Assembly (NCBI GenBank): GCA_934141245.1
Contig: CAKPCB010000003.1
Coordinates: forward strand, 1 to 64,000
Reading direction: 5' to 3'
DNA from: an uncultured Bacilli bacterium
Lineage (GTDB): Bacteria > Bacillota_I > Bacilli_A > RF39 > UBA660
Length of the DNA: 64,000 bases
In this document: piece after piece, positions 17,401 to 25,517 of the stretch
Position numbering within the stretch: position 1 is the first letter of the stretch
Layout of the letters: each line of letters begins with the position of its first letter
Notes under the pieces: generated by a model
What the model was told of the DNA's origin: nothing
Seen by the model: the letters and a program-made list of their open reading frames with translations, nothing else
Database searches by the model: none
Translations under genes and position numbers: made by a program

Positions 17401-18104
17401 GGGATAACAGGAATACAATCCAATATCATCCATTCTGGACGATTTCCAGACTTTCTAAATGCATCTAATACATCTATTCTTTTTACTAATCTTGTTCTTT
17501 TTTGACCTTGTGCAGTTTCTAATTCTTTAGAGATTTCTGCTATTTCTTTATCTAAGTCAACTTTCTTTAGCAACTCTTTAATAGCTTCTGCACCCATACC
17601 CACTTTGAAACCATCACCATATTTTTCATAGTATTGACGGTATTCTCTTTCAGATAGGGTTTGCTTATTTTCTAGTGGTGCAATACCTTTATCAATTACA
17701 ACATAACTGACAAAATATAATACTTCCTCCAAATCCCTTGGACTCATATCAAGAACTAATCCCATTCTTGATGGTACACCTTTAAAGAACCAGATGTGTG
17801 AAACAGGAGAAGCTAACTCTATATGTCCCATTCTCTCACGTCTAACTTTAGAACGAGTAACTTCTACACCACATCTATCACATACTATATTCTTATATCT
17901 AACTCTTTTATATTTACCGCAGGCACATTCAAAATCTTTAGTTGGTCCGAATATTTTTTCACAGAACAAACCATCTCTTTCAGGTCTTAATGTTCTATAA
18001 TTTATTGTTTCTGGTTTTTTTACTTCACCATATGACCATTGCCTAATTTTATCAGGAGATGCAATTCCTATTTTAAGAGCTTCAAATTTATTTACTTCTA
18101 TCAT
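14472..18104 (-). CDS. rpoC: RNA polymerase beta' subunit
   Basis: A 1210-residue catalytic subunit, typical length for Bacilli without large insertions. The N-terminal zinc site is CACGKYKRVRYKNIVCDRCG (about 70-90). The catalytic Mg-binding NADFDGDQMAVHVPL is at about 445-459. The bridge-helix/trigger-loop region includes ARKGSADTALKTADSGYLTRRLVD and GEPGTQLTMRTFHTGG. The second zinc site is CNTVNGVCQKCYGKN. The start codon overlaps the rpoB stop by 1 nt (TAATG), after AAGGAG, so the two are translationally coupled. A terminator follows. Confidence 0.99.
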   Translation of the reverse strand: MIEVNKFEALKIGIASPDKIRQWSYGEVKKPETINYRTLRPERDGLFCEKIFGPTKDFECACGKYKRVRYKNIVCDRCGVEVTRSKVRRERMGHIELASPVSHIWFFKGVPSRMGLVLDMSPRDLEEVLYFVSYVVIDKGIAPLENKQTLSEREYRQYYEKYGDGFKVGMGAEAIKELLKKVDLDKEIAEISKELETAQGQKRTRLVKRIDVLDAFRKSGNRPEWMILDCIPVIPPELRPMIQLDGGRFATSDLNDLYRRVINRNNRLKKLIDLNAPGIIIQNEKRMLQEAVDALFDNGRRGRSVTGAGNRPLKSLSSMLKGKQGRFRQNLLGKRVDYSGRSVIVVGPSLKMYQCGIPKEMALELFKPHVINGLVSRDLAHNIKAAKRLIENRDPQVWDVVEDVIKEHPVMLNRAPTLHRLGIQAFEPVLIGGKAIRLHPLVCPAFNADFDGDQMAVHVPLSEEAQAEARLLMLGANNILSPKSGDPIVTPSQDMVIGNYYLTMEKAGLEGEGRVFKDSNEALMAYERREITLHTRIAIPVDSFKYKLFTETQKGKYLVTTVGKLKFNEILPDSFPYVNEPTLDNIQNITPNKYFINKGENIPEKIKEAPLVKPFPKGILESIIAQIFKRYKTTETSIMLDKLKDLGFKYSTIAGITVSISDVVTSDNKQEIIAESKKIVDKINKQYQRGLITNDERLEKVIETWHACKDKVQKELEEKANKDLDNPIFMMMHSKARGSISNFTQIAGMRGLMSKPNGDTIEIPVLSSFKEGLSVSEFFLSTHSARKGSADTALKTADSGYLTRRLVDVSQDIIVREEDCGTENGVVVKAFINDKTGEVIEKLYDRIVGRYTNKKIINPETKEVIADKLEYITESIADKIIAAGITEVEIRTALTCNTVNGVCQKCYGKNLATGNIVEIGEAVGIMAAQSIGEPGTQLTMRTFHTGGVAGGEDITQGLPRIQELFESRIPKGKATISEINGNVTNIEEDHGKYRISVANDLETKEHVTNYGAKLRVSVGDKVSAGDKLTEGAISPKELLAVTDPLTTQEYILKEVQGVYRGQGVDISDKHVEIIARRMISKIRIVESGDTLFLPGNLVNFREFTDVNRDAIINGKRPATGRPILLGITKASLETDSFLSAASFQETTRILTDAAIRGKVDTLQGLKENVIIGKLIPAGTGIKAYKNVDYDLTSELVDGDPIDKLEDQLME

Positions 18105-21100
18105 TACTCTTCATCTCCTTCCTCAAATTCATTTTCAAAAACATCTTCAAAGTTTTCTTCTATATCATCAGTTTCTTCTTCATCATCTTCAGAATTTAAA
18201 TACTCTTCATCGGGTTCAGAAACAGATATTGGTAATTCAGCCTCTTCTATTGAACCTTTAAAGTCATCCTTATATTCTTCTTCTTCAATTGTCTTTAGTT
18301 CAAGAACTTCATTTTTATCATTAATAATATTTATATCCAAACCTAATGCTTGGAATTCTTTCATAAGAACTCTAAAGCTTTCTGGAACTCCAGCTTGGTT
18401 AATTTCTTGACCTTTAACTATTGCCTCATATACTTTAACACGACCTATAACATCATCTGATTTAACAGTCAATATTTCCTGTAAAGTATGAGCAGCACCA
18501 TATGCATATAATGCCCAAACTTCCATTTCACCAAATCTTTGACCACCAAATTGAGCCTTACCACCAAGTGGCTGTTGAGTTACTAATGAATAAGGACCTG
18601 TTGAACGAGCATGCAATTTATCGTCAACCATATGATGTAATTTAATCATATACATTACACCAACTGATATTCTGTTATCAAATGGTTCTCCAGTTCTACC
18701 ATCATATAAAACTGTTTTTCCATCAGGGTCCATTCCGGCCTCAGCCATCATGTCTTCTATATCTTTTATTTTAGCACCATCAAATACAGGGGTAGCAACA
18801 TGTACACCTAATTTTTTAGCAGCCATACCTAAATGCAATTCAAGAATTTGTCCTAAATTCATACGTGATGGAACACCTTGTGGGTTAAGCATTATGTCAA
18901 CTGGAGTACCATCAGGTAAATATGGCATATCCTCTTCAGGTAATATCAACGAAATAACACCTTTGTTTCCGTGACGTCCTGCCATTTTATCTCCAACTTG
19001 TATTTTTCTCTTTTGTGCTATGTAAACACGAATTACTTTACTTACACCCGCAGGTAATTCATCATTTTCTTTTCTAGAGAAAATCTTTATATCATGAACA
19101 ATACCATCTCCACCATGTGGAACACGTAATGATGTATCTCTAACCTCACGAGTCTTTTCACCAAAGATTGCATGTAACAATTTTTCCTCGCTTGTTAATT
19201 CGGCCATACCTTTTGGAGTTACTTTTCCAACAAGAATATCTCCTTCTTTTACCTCAGTACCAACTATTACAATACCATTCTCATCCAAATTCTTTCTTGC
19301 ATCATCACTAACGTTTGGAATATCCCTTGTTATTTCTTCTGGTCCAAGCTTAGTTTCACGGCATTGCATTTCAAAGTCTTCTAAGTGAATACCTGTATAT
19401 ACATCATCTTTTACTAAATTTTCATTCAATATTACTGCGTCTTCGTAGTTATATCCATTAAATGTCATAAATGCTACTACAACGTTTTTACCTAGAGCTA
19501 ATTCTCCTTCATCTGTAGAAGGTCCATCAGCTAATACTGTACCTCTTTTTACTTTTTCACCAACTTTAACAATTGGTCTATGATGCTGACAAGTTCCTGC
19601 ATTAGATAATTCGAAATTAGATAAAATATATTCATCTTTTCCATTTTTATTTTGTACAACTATTTTTCTTGCATCAACATATTCAACAACACCATCTGCT
19701 TTACATAAAACAACTGCGCCAGAATCTCTTGCTGCAACATATTCAACACCAGTAGCAACAAGTGGAGCTTCACTTCTTAAAAGTGGAACCGATTGACGTT
19801 GCATGTTTGCTCCCATCAATGCACGTGTTGCATCATCATGCTCTAAGAATGGAATACAACTTGTTGTAACTGCAACAACTTGTTGAGGTGATACGTCTAC
19901 ATAATCAACTTGATCTGGTTTTACAAGGATGTTTTCACCCCTAAATCTTGCAGGAACAGTTTCATCTGTAATCATATTATTGTCATCAACATTTACAGTT
20001 GCAAGCGAAATGATTAAATCGTTTTCTTCATCTGCTGTTAAATATTCAACTTCATCTGTTAATACTTTATCTTTTACTTTTCTATATGGTGTCATTATAA
20101 ATCCATATTCATCAATCTTAGCGTAGCTTGCTAATGAAGTTATAAGTCCTATATTTTGACCTTCTGGAGACTCAATTGGACAAATTCTTCCATAGTGCGA
20201 TGCATTAACATCACGTACTTCCATTCCAGCTCTATCTCTTGAAAGACCACCAGGTCCCAATGCAGATAAACGTCTCTTGTTTGTTAACTCAGCAATAGGG
20301 TTTGTTTGATCCATAAATTGAGATAACTGGCTGCTTCCAAAGAATTCTTTCATAGCAGCTGTTATTGGTCTTATATTAATCAATGTCTTTGGAGTTACTT
20401 CTTCCATTTCTTGTGTAGTCATTCTTTCACGAATAACTCTTTCCATTCTTGAAACACCAATTCTAAATTGATTCTGTAAAAGTTCTCCAACTTGTCTTAT
20501 TCTACGATTTCCTAAATGGTCTATCTCATCATATTGTCCTACACCTTGTAGTAAATTTAAATAATATGATACAGACGCATATATATCAGAAATAGTAAGA
20601 CGTTTAACATCAATACTTTGATCGTTACCTATAACATTTAATTTTTCTTTTGGATTAGATGGATTATATATTTTAACAACTTGAACATAATTATATTGAT
20701 CTAGATCTTCATTTATTGTTACTTTTTTCTTTCCATAGCCATCTGCAAAAATAGGCTTTAAAATATCTAATACATCTTTTGTTACAAGGGTACCTTTTTC
20801 TACAACTGTTTTACCATCAACAACTATATCCTCAGCTAATTTTTGATTCAATAGTCTATCTGTTACGTTTAATTTTCTATTAAATTTATAACGTCCAACG
20901 CGAGCTAAATCATATCTAAATTCATCAAAAAATCTTGTTATAATTTGGTTTTTAGATGAATCTAATGTAGCAGGCTCACCTGGTCTTAATTTTTCATAAA
21001 TTTCAATTAAAGCTTCATCAGTATTTCTAGTAGAATCCTTTGCCAAAGTATTATCTAAATAGTCTGATTTACCAAATAAATCAATAATTTGTTCATCTGT

Positions 21101-21706
21101 AGAAAGTCCAAAAGCTCTAAGTAATGTAGTTAATGGAACTTTTCTAGTTCTATCTATTCTAACATGTAATACATCTCTAGCATCTGTCTCAAATTCCAAC
21201 CAAGTACCTCTTGTTGGGATAATTTGAGAGGTTATAGAAGGTCTACCATTTTTATCTATTTCTCTACTAAAATATACACTTGGTGATCTAACTAACTGAG
21301 AAACAATAACACGTTCTGCACCATTAATTACAAAAGTACCACTGTCTGTCATAATAGGCATATCACCCAAGAATATTTCTTGTTCTTTTACCTCTCCAGT
21401 TTCATGATTAAAAAGACGCACTTCAACTTTTAAAGGCGCTGCAAAAGTTGTCTCTCTATCCTTACTTTGTTTAATAGAATATCTTGGTTCATCAAAATGA
21501 TAATCGCCAAATTCTAGTGATAATGTTCCAGAAAAATTCTCTACGGGGAAAAGTTCATCAAACACTTCTTTTATACCAGTGTCAATAAACCATTGATATG
21601 ATTTTTTCTGAATTTCTAGTAAATCTTTTAGTTCAAAAGTATTTTTAATCTTTGAAAAGCTTCTTCTTTTACGGTGTTCACCACAATTAATTATTTTATA
21701 AGCCAC
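18104..21706 (-). CDS. rpoB: RNA polymerase beta subunit (predicted rifampicin-insensitive)
   Basis: The 1200-residue beta subunit. GEHRKRRSFSKI at the N-terminus, SQLSQFMDQTNPIAEL in the rifampicin region, IGLITSLASYAKID, GYNYEDAVILNE and the C-terminal MEVWALYAYGAAHTLQEI are all in family form. In rifampicin cluster I the sequence is AELTNKRRLSALGPGG. The residue matching E. coli His526 is Asn (codon at 20279-20281, residue 476), the change known from naturally rifampicin-resistant Mollicutes. The C-terminal tail is very acidic (many Glu/Asp after about residue 1145). I start at GTG 21706, because GTG 21715 lies inside the AGGGGTG ribosome binding site. It has its own promoter at the end of rsmC. 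Confidence 0.98.
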   Translation of the reverse strand: MAYKIINCGEHRKRRSFSKIKNTFELKDLLEIQKKSYQWFIDTGIKEVFDELFPVENFSGTLSLEFGDYHFDEPRYSIKQSKDRETTFAAPLKVEVRLFNHETGEVKEQEIFLGDMPIMTDSGTFVINGAERVIVSQLVRSPSVYFSREIDKNGRPSITSQIIPTRGTWLEFETDARDVLHVRIDRTRKVPLTTLLRAFGLSTDEQIIDLFGKSDYLDNTLAKDSTRNTDEALIEIYEKLRPGEPATLDSSKNQIITRFFDEFRYDLARVGRYKFNRKLNVTDRLLNQKLAEDIVVDGKTVVEKGTLVTKDVLDILKPIFADGYGKKKVTINEDLDQYNYVQVVKIYNPSNPKEKLNVIGNDQSIDVKRLTISDIYASVSYYLNLLQGVGQYDEIDHLGNRRIRQVGELLQNQFRIGVSRMERVIRERMTTQEMEEVTPKTLINIRPITAAMKEFFGSSQLSQFMDQTNPIAELTNKRRLSALGPGGLSRDRAGMEVRDVNASHYGRICPIESPEGQNIGLITSLASYAKIDEYGFIMTPYRKVKDKVLTDEVEYLTADEENDLIISLATVNVDDNNMITDETVPARFRGENILVKPDQVDYVDVSPQQVVAVTTSCIPFLEHDDATRALMGANMQRQSVPLLRSEAPLVATGVEYVAARDSGAVVLCKADGVVEYVDARKIVVQNKNGKDEYILSNFELSNAGTCQHHRPIVKVGEKVKRGTVLADGPSTDEGELALGKNVVVAFMTFNGYNYEDAVILNENLVKDDVYTGIHLEDFEMQCRETKLGPEEITRDIPNVSDDARKNLDENGIVIVGTEVKEGDILVGKVTPKGMAELTSEEKLLHAIFGEKTREVRDTSLRVPHGGDGIVHDIKIFSRKENDELPAGVSKVIRVYIAQKRKIQVGDKMAGRHGNKGVISLILPEEDMPYLPDGTPVDIMLNPQGVPSRMNLGQILELHLGMAAKKLGVHVATPVFDGAKIKDIEDMMAEAGMDPDGKTVLYDGRTGEPFDNRISVGVMYMIKLHHMVDDKLHARSTGPYSLVTQQPLGGKAQFGGQRFGEMEVWALYAYGAAHTLQEILTVKSDDVIGRVKVYEAIVKGQEINQAGVPESFRVLMKEFQALGLDINIINDKNEVLELKTIEEEEYKDDFKGSIEEAELPISVSEPDEEYLNSEDDEEETDDIEENFEDVFENEFEEGDEE

Positions 21707-21777
21707 TAATTTCACCCCTATACAATATATTTACTCAAAGAACATATTTACTTAATCTAATACGTTGCCAATTTATA

Positions 21778-21806
21778 TTATTAGCACATTTGCAACAAGT
21801 TGTCAA
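21778..21806 (-). promoter_or_regulatory. rpoB promoter (TTGACA-17-TAATAA, TGC extended)
   Basis: TTGACA at 21801-21806 overlaps the rsmC stop region; TAATAA at 21778-21783 is preceded by TGC. It gives rpoBC transcription independent of rplJL, with a leader of about 65 nt. Confidence 0.7.
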
Positions 21807-22396
21807 CGTAAAATGCATTTAATTATCCAAAAACCTTTAATTTTTTTTAATACCTCAGTATTATAGATTTTATCCAAATCAGACTTCAAAGATTTAGCTC
21901 CTTGATCCTTATTGATAACTATGAATAACATACCATCTTTATTTAAATAATCTTTTGCATTCATAACTATATTATATACTACTTGTTTCCCTGCCCTTAT
22001 TGGCGGATTTGTAATAATTACATCATATTTTTTATTTACATTAGAGTATATATCGCTTTCAAAAAACCTAATCTTTTCTGCTTTATTTTCTTTCAAATTC
22101 ATTTCGGATAGATGTATTGCTCTCTTATTTATATCAACTGCATCAAAGTTGACTATTTTTTCATCAACACTTGTAAGTATTATAGGAATAGCACCATACC
22201 CGCATCCCACTTCTAATACCTCACCAGATATTTCATCAAGAGGTAAAGTTTCTAGCAAACACCTAGTTCCAAAATCCAATTTACTTTTTGAAAATACCCC
22301 GTTATCTGTATTAAAACAAAATTCTTTGTCGAAAATTCTTGTTTTGTATTTTGTTATATTACTTTTCAAATTAACATTGTCGAAATATTGACTCAT
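21803..22396 (-). CDS. rsmC: RsmC-like class I SAM methyltransferase (YbxB)
   Basis: A 197-residue methyltransferase of the RsmC/MTS family, expected to modify a guanine N2 of 16S rRNA. SAM-binding motif I is VLEVGCGYGAIPI, acidic motif II is FDAVDINKRAI, and the N6/N2-methyltransferase catalytic motif is IITNPPIRAGK, in the form typical of RsmC. It is a single domain, as in Bacillus YbxB, whereas E. coli RsmC has a duplicated one. The position between rplL and rpoB is the same as Bacillus ybxB. The RBS is GGGAGAT. The exact target base is inferred from the family. Confidence 0.9.
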   Translation of the reverse strand: MSQYFDNVNLKSNITKYKTRIFDKEFCFNTDNGVFSKSKLDFGTRCLLETLPLDEISGEVLEVGCGYGAIPIILTSVDEKIVNFDAVDINKRAIHLSEMNLKENKAEKIRFFESDIYSNVNKKYDVIITNPPIRAGKQVVYNIVMNAKDYLNKDGMLFIVINKDQGAKSLKSDLDKIYNTEVLKKIKGFWIIKCILR

Positions 22397-22414
22397 CTTT
22401 ATCTCCCACGTAAT

Positions 22415-22452
22415 AAGGAGTTAACCATACGAATATATATAGTTAACTCCTT
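22415..22452 (-). promoter_or_regulatory. 11-bp perfect hairpin in the rsmC leader
   Basis: AAGGAGTTAAC and GTTAACTCCTT (22415-22425 and 22442-22452) pair perfectly around a 16-nt loop. They lie between the rsmC promoter and its ribosome binding site. No U-run follows, so it is probably not a terminator. The first arm contains a Shine-Dalgarno-like AAGGAG. An 11-codon ATG…TAA reading frame crosses it, without a convincing RBS. Confidence 0.45.
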
Positions 22453-22462
22453 TCATAAGCTA

Positions 22463-22491
22463 ATCTTACTATTTTTTTTTACTTTATGCAA
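22463..22491 (-). promoter_or_regulatory. rsmC promoter (TTGCAT-17-TAAGAT)
   Basis: TTGCAT is at 22486-22491 and TAAGAT at 22463-22468. Transcription would begin at the base of the leader hairpin. The stretch 22492-22562 holds nothing else I recognise. Confidence 0.55.
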
Positions 22492-22562
22492 GAAATTTTG
22501 CTAATGTTTTAATTGACTTTACATGTTTTAGTTTTAATAAAATCAAATCAATAATTACTCAC

Positions 22563-22590
22563 AAAAAAAGTCACAACTTTATGTGACTTT
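22563..22590 (-). terminator. terminator after rplL
   Basis: Stem AAAGTCAC/GTGACTTT (22567-22574, 22583-22590) with an 8-nt loop, followed by TTTTTTT-rich sequence on the minus strand. Confidence 0.85.
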
Positions 22591-22611
22591 AATCAAGCAC
22601 TAATTAAATAA

Positions 22612-22983
22612 TTACTTAACTTCAACTTCTGCTCCAGCTTCTTCAAGCTTAGCTTTAATTTCATTAGCTTCATCAACTGAAATGTTTTCTTTAACAGCTC
22701 CACCGTTATCAGCTATATCTTTTGACTCTTTTAATCCTAATCCAGTAATTTCTTTAATTACTTTGATTACATTAATCTTAGCAGCTCCAGCGTTTACTAA
22801 TGTTACAGTAACTACGCTTGGTCCTTCTGCTTCAGCAGCTCCAGCAGCAGCTGGTGCAGCAACTGCAACACTACTTGGATCAACACCAAATTCCTCTTTC
22901 ATTGCATCTACTAATTCTTTAATTTCTAAAAGTGTCATTTCTTTTAAACTTTCAATAAAGCTTTCTTTTGTTAATTTTGCCAT
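22612..22983 (-). CDS. rplL: 50S ribosomal protein L7/L12
   Basis: A 123-residue stalk protein that binds L10 as dimers and recruits translation GTPases. The N-terminal dimerisation domain is KESFIESLKEMTLLEIKELV. An Ala-rich hinge follows (AVAAPAAAGAAEAEG). The factor-binding CTD has KINVIKVIKEITGLGLKESKDI and ENISVDEANEIKAKLEEAGA. The start at 22983 follows GGGAGGAATATAAA; upstream in-frame codons would run into rplJ. It lies 19 bp after rplJ and ends in a terminator. Confidence 0.98.
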   Translation of the reverse strand: MAKLTKESFIESLKEMTLLEIKELVDAMKEEFGVDPSSVAVAAPAAAGAAEAEGPSVVTVTLVNAGAAKINVIKVIKEITGLGLKESKDIADNGGAVKENISVDEANEIKAKLEEAGAEVEVK

Positions 22984-23002
22984 TTTATATTCCTCCCTAT
23001 TT

Positions 23003-23497
23003 TTAATTTTCTTCCTTTTGTTTAGCATATAAATCCAAACAAATTGATAAATCTTTTGCGATAGCAATCATGCCACCCGCTAACATAGTCAACAATCCAT
23101 CTCTTGAAGGTATTGTTGCAAGTTCAGCTAACTTAGTAGCATCAGAAACTTCTCCATCAACTACTCCAACCTTTAATATTACAGATTGGTTCTTCTTAGC
23201 AAAGTCACTCAATACTTTGATTGGTGCTATTTGATCAGTACCATATGCTAATGCACTTGGTCCCATTAAACTTGAATCTAAATCGATTTTTAAATCATTT
23301 AGTGCTCTAGCCATTAATGTATTTTTATACACTTTATAGTCAGAACCAGTTTCTCTTAATGCTCTTCTTAATTCTTTAGCTTCATTATCAGTTATACCAC
23401 GATAATCAAACAAAACTATAGTAGCATTGTCTTGAACTCTAGATTTAATTTCATCAATTATTTCTTGTTTCTTTGCTAAAATTTTCTCGTTTGCCAT
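23003..23497 (-). CDS. rplJ: 50S ribosomal protein L10
   Basis: A 164-residue stalk base protein that binds 23S rRNA and carries L7/L12 dimers on its C-terminal helix. The rRNA-binding core is ATIVLFDYRGITDNEAKELRR and YKVYKNTLMARAL. The C-terminal helix GGMIAIAKDLSICLDLYAKQ is the L12-binding spine. The start at 23497 follows AGGAGGTGTAAC. It is preceded by an L10 leader, so autorepression by L10-L12 is expected. Confidence 0.98.
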   Translation of the reverse strand: MANEKILAKKQEIIDEIKSRVQDNATIVLFDYRGITDNEAKELRRALRETGSDYKVYKNTLMARALNDLKIDLDSSLMGPSALAYGTDQIAPIKVLSDFAKKNQSVILKVGVVDGEVSDATKLAELATIPSRDGLLTMLAGGMIAIAKDLSICLDLYAKQKEEN

Positions 23498-23523
23498 GTT
23501 ACACCTCCTATATATTTTTAGAG

Positions 23524-23632
23524 ATGCCATAATAAAAGTTCCTATATCATAGACATAAGAACTTTAAAGTAACTGTTAAGTTAAGTCCTCGGTAGGATTT
23601 ACAAACAACCTACTGTCTATGGCACCAACAAA
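23524..23632 (-). ncRNA. L10 (rplJ) autoregulatory leader RNA
   Basis: In transcript direction this starts near GCCATAGACAGTAGG, continues through CCTACCGAGGACTTAAC and ends with a long AAGTTC…GAACTT stem just before rplJ. The GTAGG…CCTAC pairing and the ACCGAGG internal loop match the known Firmicutes L10 leader, where the L10(L12)4 complex binds and represses rplJL. Ends are approximate. Confidence 0.8.
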
Positions 23633-23658
23633 TCAAATGTATTATATATTATATTTTA

Positions 23659-24357
23659 CTATTTGTCAAAGGAATTTATTGCAATTTTAATTCCAGGACC
23701 CATAGTTGTTGAAATACTAACGTTTTTAATGTAATCTCCCTTTACAGTAGCAGGTTTTACTTTTAATAATACAGCAACAAATGCATTTAAATTTTCAAGT
23801 AATGCTTCCTCTGTAAAAGTAGTATTTCCGATAATTCCATGTATATTACCAAAACTATCTGTTCTATATTCAACACGTCCAGCTTTTACATCTTTTACTG
23901 CTTTTTCTACATCAGTAGTAACTGTACCTGTTTTTGGATTTGGCATTAAACCTTTTGGTCCTAACACTCTACCTAATTTACCTAAAAGTGGCATCATATC
24001 AGGTGTTGCTATCATAACATCAAAACCAAACCAATTTTCTTTTTCAATTTTCTCTAACATGTCAGTATCGCCAACAAAATCTGCTCCAGCTTCTACAGCT
24101 TTCTTTGCATTATCTCCTCTTGCAATTACTAACACTTTTTTTGTTTTTCCTGTACCATTTGGTAAAACAATTGCACCTCTTAATTGTTGATCAGCTTTTT
24201 TAGTATCAAGATTTAATCTAATAGCTAATTCAACAGAAGAAGTAAATTTACTAACTGCTGTTTCTTTTACCAATGCTACAGCTTCTTCTTTTGTATATGC
24301 TTTGCCTTTTTCTATTTTAGATACAGCATCAACATATTTTTTTCCTCTTTTTTTCAT
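23659..24357 (-). CDS. rplA: 50S ribosomal protein L1
   Basis: A 232-residue protein of the L1 stalk, which helps release E-site tRNA. It begins MKKRGKKYVDAVSKIEKGK and has the conserved SVELAIRLNLD and GTGKTKKVLVIA. LGRVLGPKGLMPNPKTGTV is the RNA-binding signature at about 126-144, and the C-terminus ends STTMGPGIKI. The RBS is GAGGAGG. It follows rplK by 58 bp, a gap containing an L1-type leader motif. In other bacteria L1 represses this operon by binding such a site. Confidence 0.99.
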   Translation of the reverse strand: MKKRGKKYVDAVSKIEKGKAYTKEEAVALVKETAVSKFTSSVELAIRLNLDTKKADQQLRGAIVLPNGTGKTKKVLVIARGDNAKKAVEAGADFVGDTDMLEKIEKENWFGFDVMIATPDMMPLLGKLGRVLGPKGLMPNPKTGTVTTDVEKAVKDVKAGRVEYRTDSFGNIHGIIGNTTFTEEALLENLNAFVAVLLKVKPATVKGDYIKNVSISTTMGPGIKIAINSFDK

Positions 24358-24370
24358 ATTTCCTCCTCAC

Positions 24371-24396
24371 GTGGTTATACGGATATTTCCTCCCAC
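24371..24396 (-). promoter_or_regulatory. L1-type leader motif upstream of rplA
   Basis: On the minus strand, AGTGGGAGG … CCG … ACCAC precedes the rplA ribosome binding site. The pairing GTGG/CCAC with an internal GGAGG…CCG resembles the conserved rRNA-mimic leaders upstream of rplK and rplA in Firmicutes and Actinobacteria. A second copy lies upstream of rplK. Confidence 0.55.
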
Positions 24397-24415
24397 TAGG
24401 TATACACCTATTTAA

Positions 24416-24841
24416 TTATTCTGATACTTTTATTCCCATGTTGATGGCAGTGCCTTCAACTATTTTCATAGCTTCTTCAATTGTGTAAGCATTTAAATCT
24501 GGTAATTTAATTTCTGCAATTTCTCTTATTTGTTCTTTAGTTAAAGTTGCAACTACCTCAGATGCACCTTTAGCTGATGCCTTATCAATCTTTGCATATT
24601 TCTTTAATAAGAATGCAGTTGGTGGAGTCTTTATTACAAAGTCAAAACTTCTATCATCATATATTGAAATTTCAACAGGTAAGATATCTCCCATCTTATC
24701 ACGAGTTGCATCATTGTACTTTGTACAGAATTCTTGTAAATTGATTCCTGCTGGTCCTAACACAGTTCCTACTGGTGGAGCTGGTGTTGCTTTTCCTGCT
24801 GCAACTTGTAATTTAATTTTTTTAACTACTTCTTTTGCCAC
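24416..24841 (-). CDS. rplK: 50S ribosomal protein L11
   Basis: A 141-residue protein of the GTPase-associated centre. The N-domain has KLQVAAGKATPAPPVGTVLGPAGIN, with the Pro-rich helix contacted by thiopeptides. The rRNA-binding C-domain has FDFVIKTPPTAFLLKK and GTAINMGIKV. I use the GTG at 24841, which gives the canonical length; GTG 24850 is part of the AGGAGGTG ribosome binding site. It heads the rplK-rplA pair, downstream of nusG, with its own leader motif. Confidence 0.98.
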   Translation of the reverse strand: MAKEVVKKIKLQVAAGKATPAPPVGTVLGPAGINLQEFCTKYNDATRDKMGDILPVEISIYDDRSFDFVIKTPPTAFLLKKYAKIDKASAKGASEVVATLTKEQIREIAEIKLPDLNAYTIEEAMKIVEGTAINMGIKVSE

Positions 24842-24870
24842 GAAAAACACCTCCTATTTATTAGTTTTCG

Positions 24871-24902
24871 CGAGTGGTTCAAATAGCTTTTCGCCTCCCA
24901 CT
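24871..24902 (-). promoter_or_regulatory. L1-type leader motif upstream of rplK
   Basis: AGTGGGAGG … AACCACT on the minus strand, followed by the rplK ribosome binding site about 25 nt later. It shares its conserved ends with the rplA leader motif. Confidence 0.55.
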
Positions 24903-24964
24903 AATCTACGTAATTAAACATAGCGTTTAAATATTAACATCTTTTTTTATAAAAATCAAGCTTT

Positions 24965-25507
24965 TTAATTGTTTTCTGCTATTTCAATTTGAGAAATCTC
25001 AATTTCTACTGATGTTGCTTGTCCAAACAAATCAACATTTATATTGAGTTTTTGGTTTTCAGTATCTACGCTTTCAATAACACCATACATTCCTGTAAAA
25101 GGTCCTGAAATTATCTTAACCCTTGTACCTACTTCTAACTCTTTATCTACTTCTATTCTACTTATTCCCATGCTTTTTAATACATTATCTACTTCGTATG
25201 GTTGAAGAGGTGTTGGTTTTGCACCTTTTCCACTAGATCCAATAAATCCAGTTACCCCTGGTGTATTTCTAACTACAAACCAAGCTTCATCACTCATTAC
25301 CATTTCAACTAATATATACCCTGGAAATAGTTTTTTTACTTTTTCTTTTTCGACACCATCTTTTACTTCAACTTCTTTTTGCTCTGGAACTACTACTCTA
25401 AAAATATAGTCTTTCATATCCATTGATTGTGCTTTCATTTCAAGTTTTTCTTTTACTTTGTTTTCATGTCCAGAATATGTGTTTACTACATACCATTGTT
25501 TATCCAT
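24965..25507 (-). CDS. nusG: transcription termination/antitermination factor NusG
   Basis: A 180-residue RNA polymerase-bound elongation factor. The NGN domain includes WYVVNTYSGHENKVKEKL and FPGYILVEM, then WFVVRNTPGVTGFIG. The C-terminal KOW domain is VGTRVKIISGPFTGMYGVIESVD. An insertion DGVEKEKVK lies in the NGN loop. It starts 10 bp after secE with an AGGGGTGAT ribosome binding site, in the classical secE-nusG-rplKA order. Confidence 0.99.
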   Translation of the reverse strand: MDKQWYVVNTYSGHENKVKEKLEMKAQSMDMKDYIFRVVVPEQKEVEVKDGVEKEKVKKLFPGYILVEMVMSDEAWFVVRNTPGVTGFIGSSGKGAKPTPLQPYEVDNVLKSMGISRIEVDKELEVGTRVKIISGPFTGMYGVIESVDTENQKLNINVDLFGQATSVEIEISQIEIAENN

Positions 25508-25517
25508 AATATCACCC

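Noticed and set aside
17790..17806. TGTGAAACA resembling a parS half-site in rpoC
   Set aside because: Only half of TGTTNCACGTGAAACA is present and it lies in a conserved coding segment. No full parS was found in the window.
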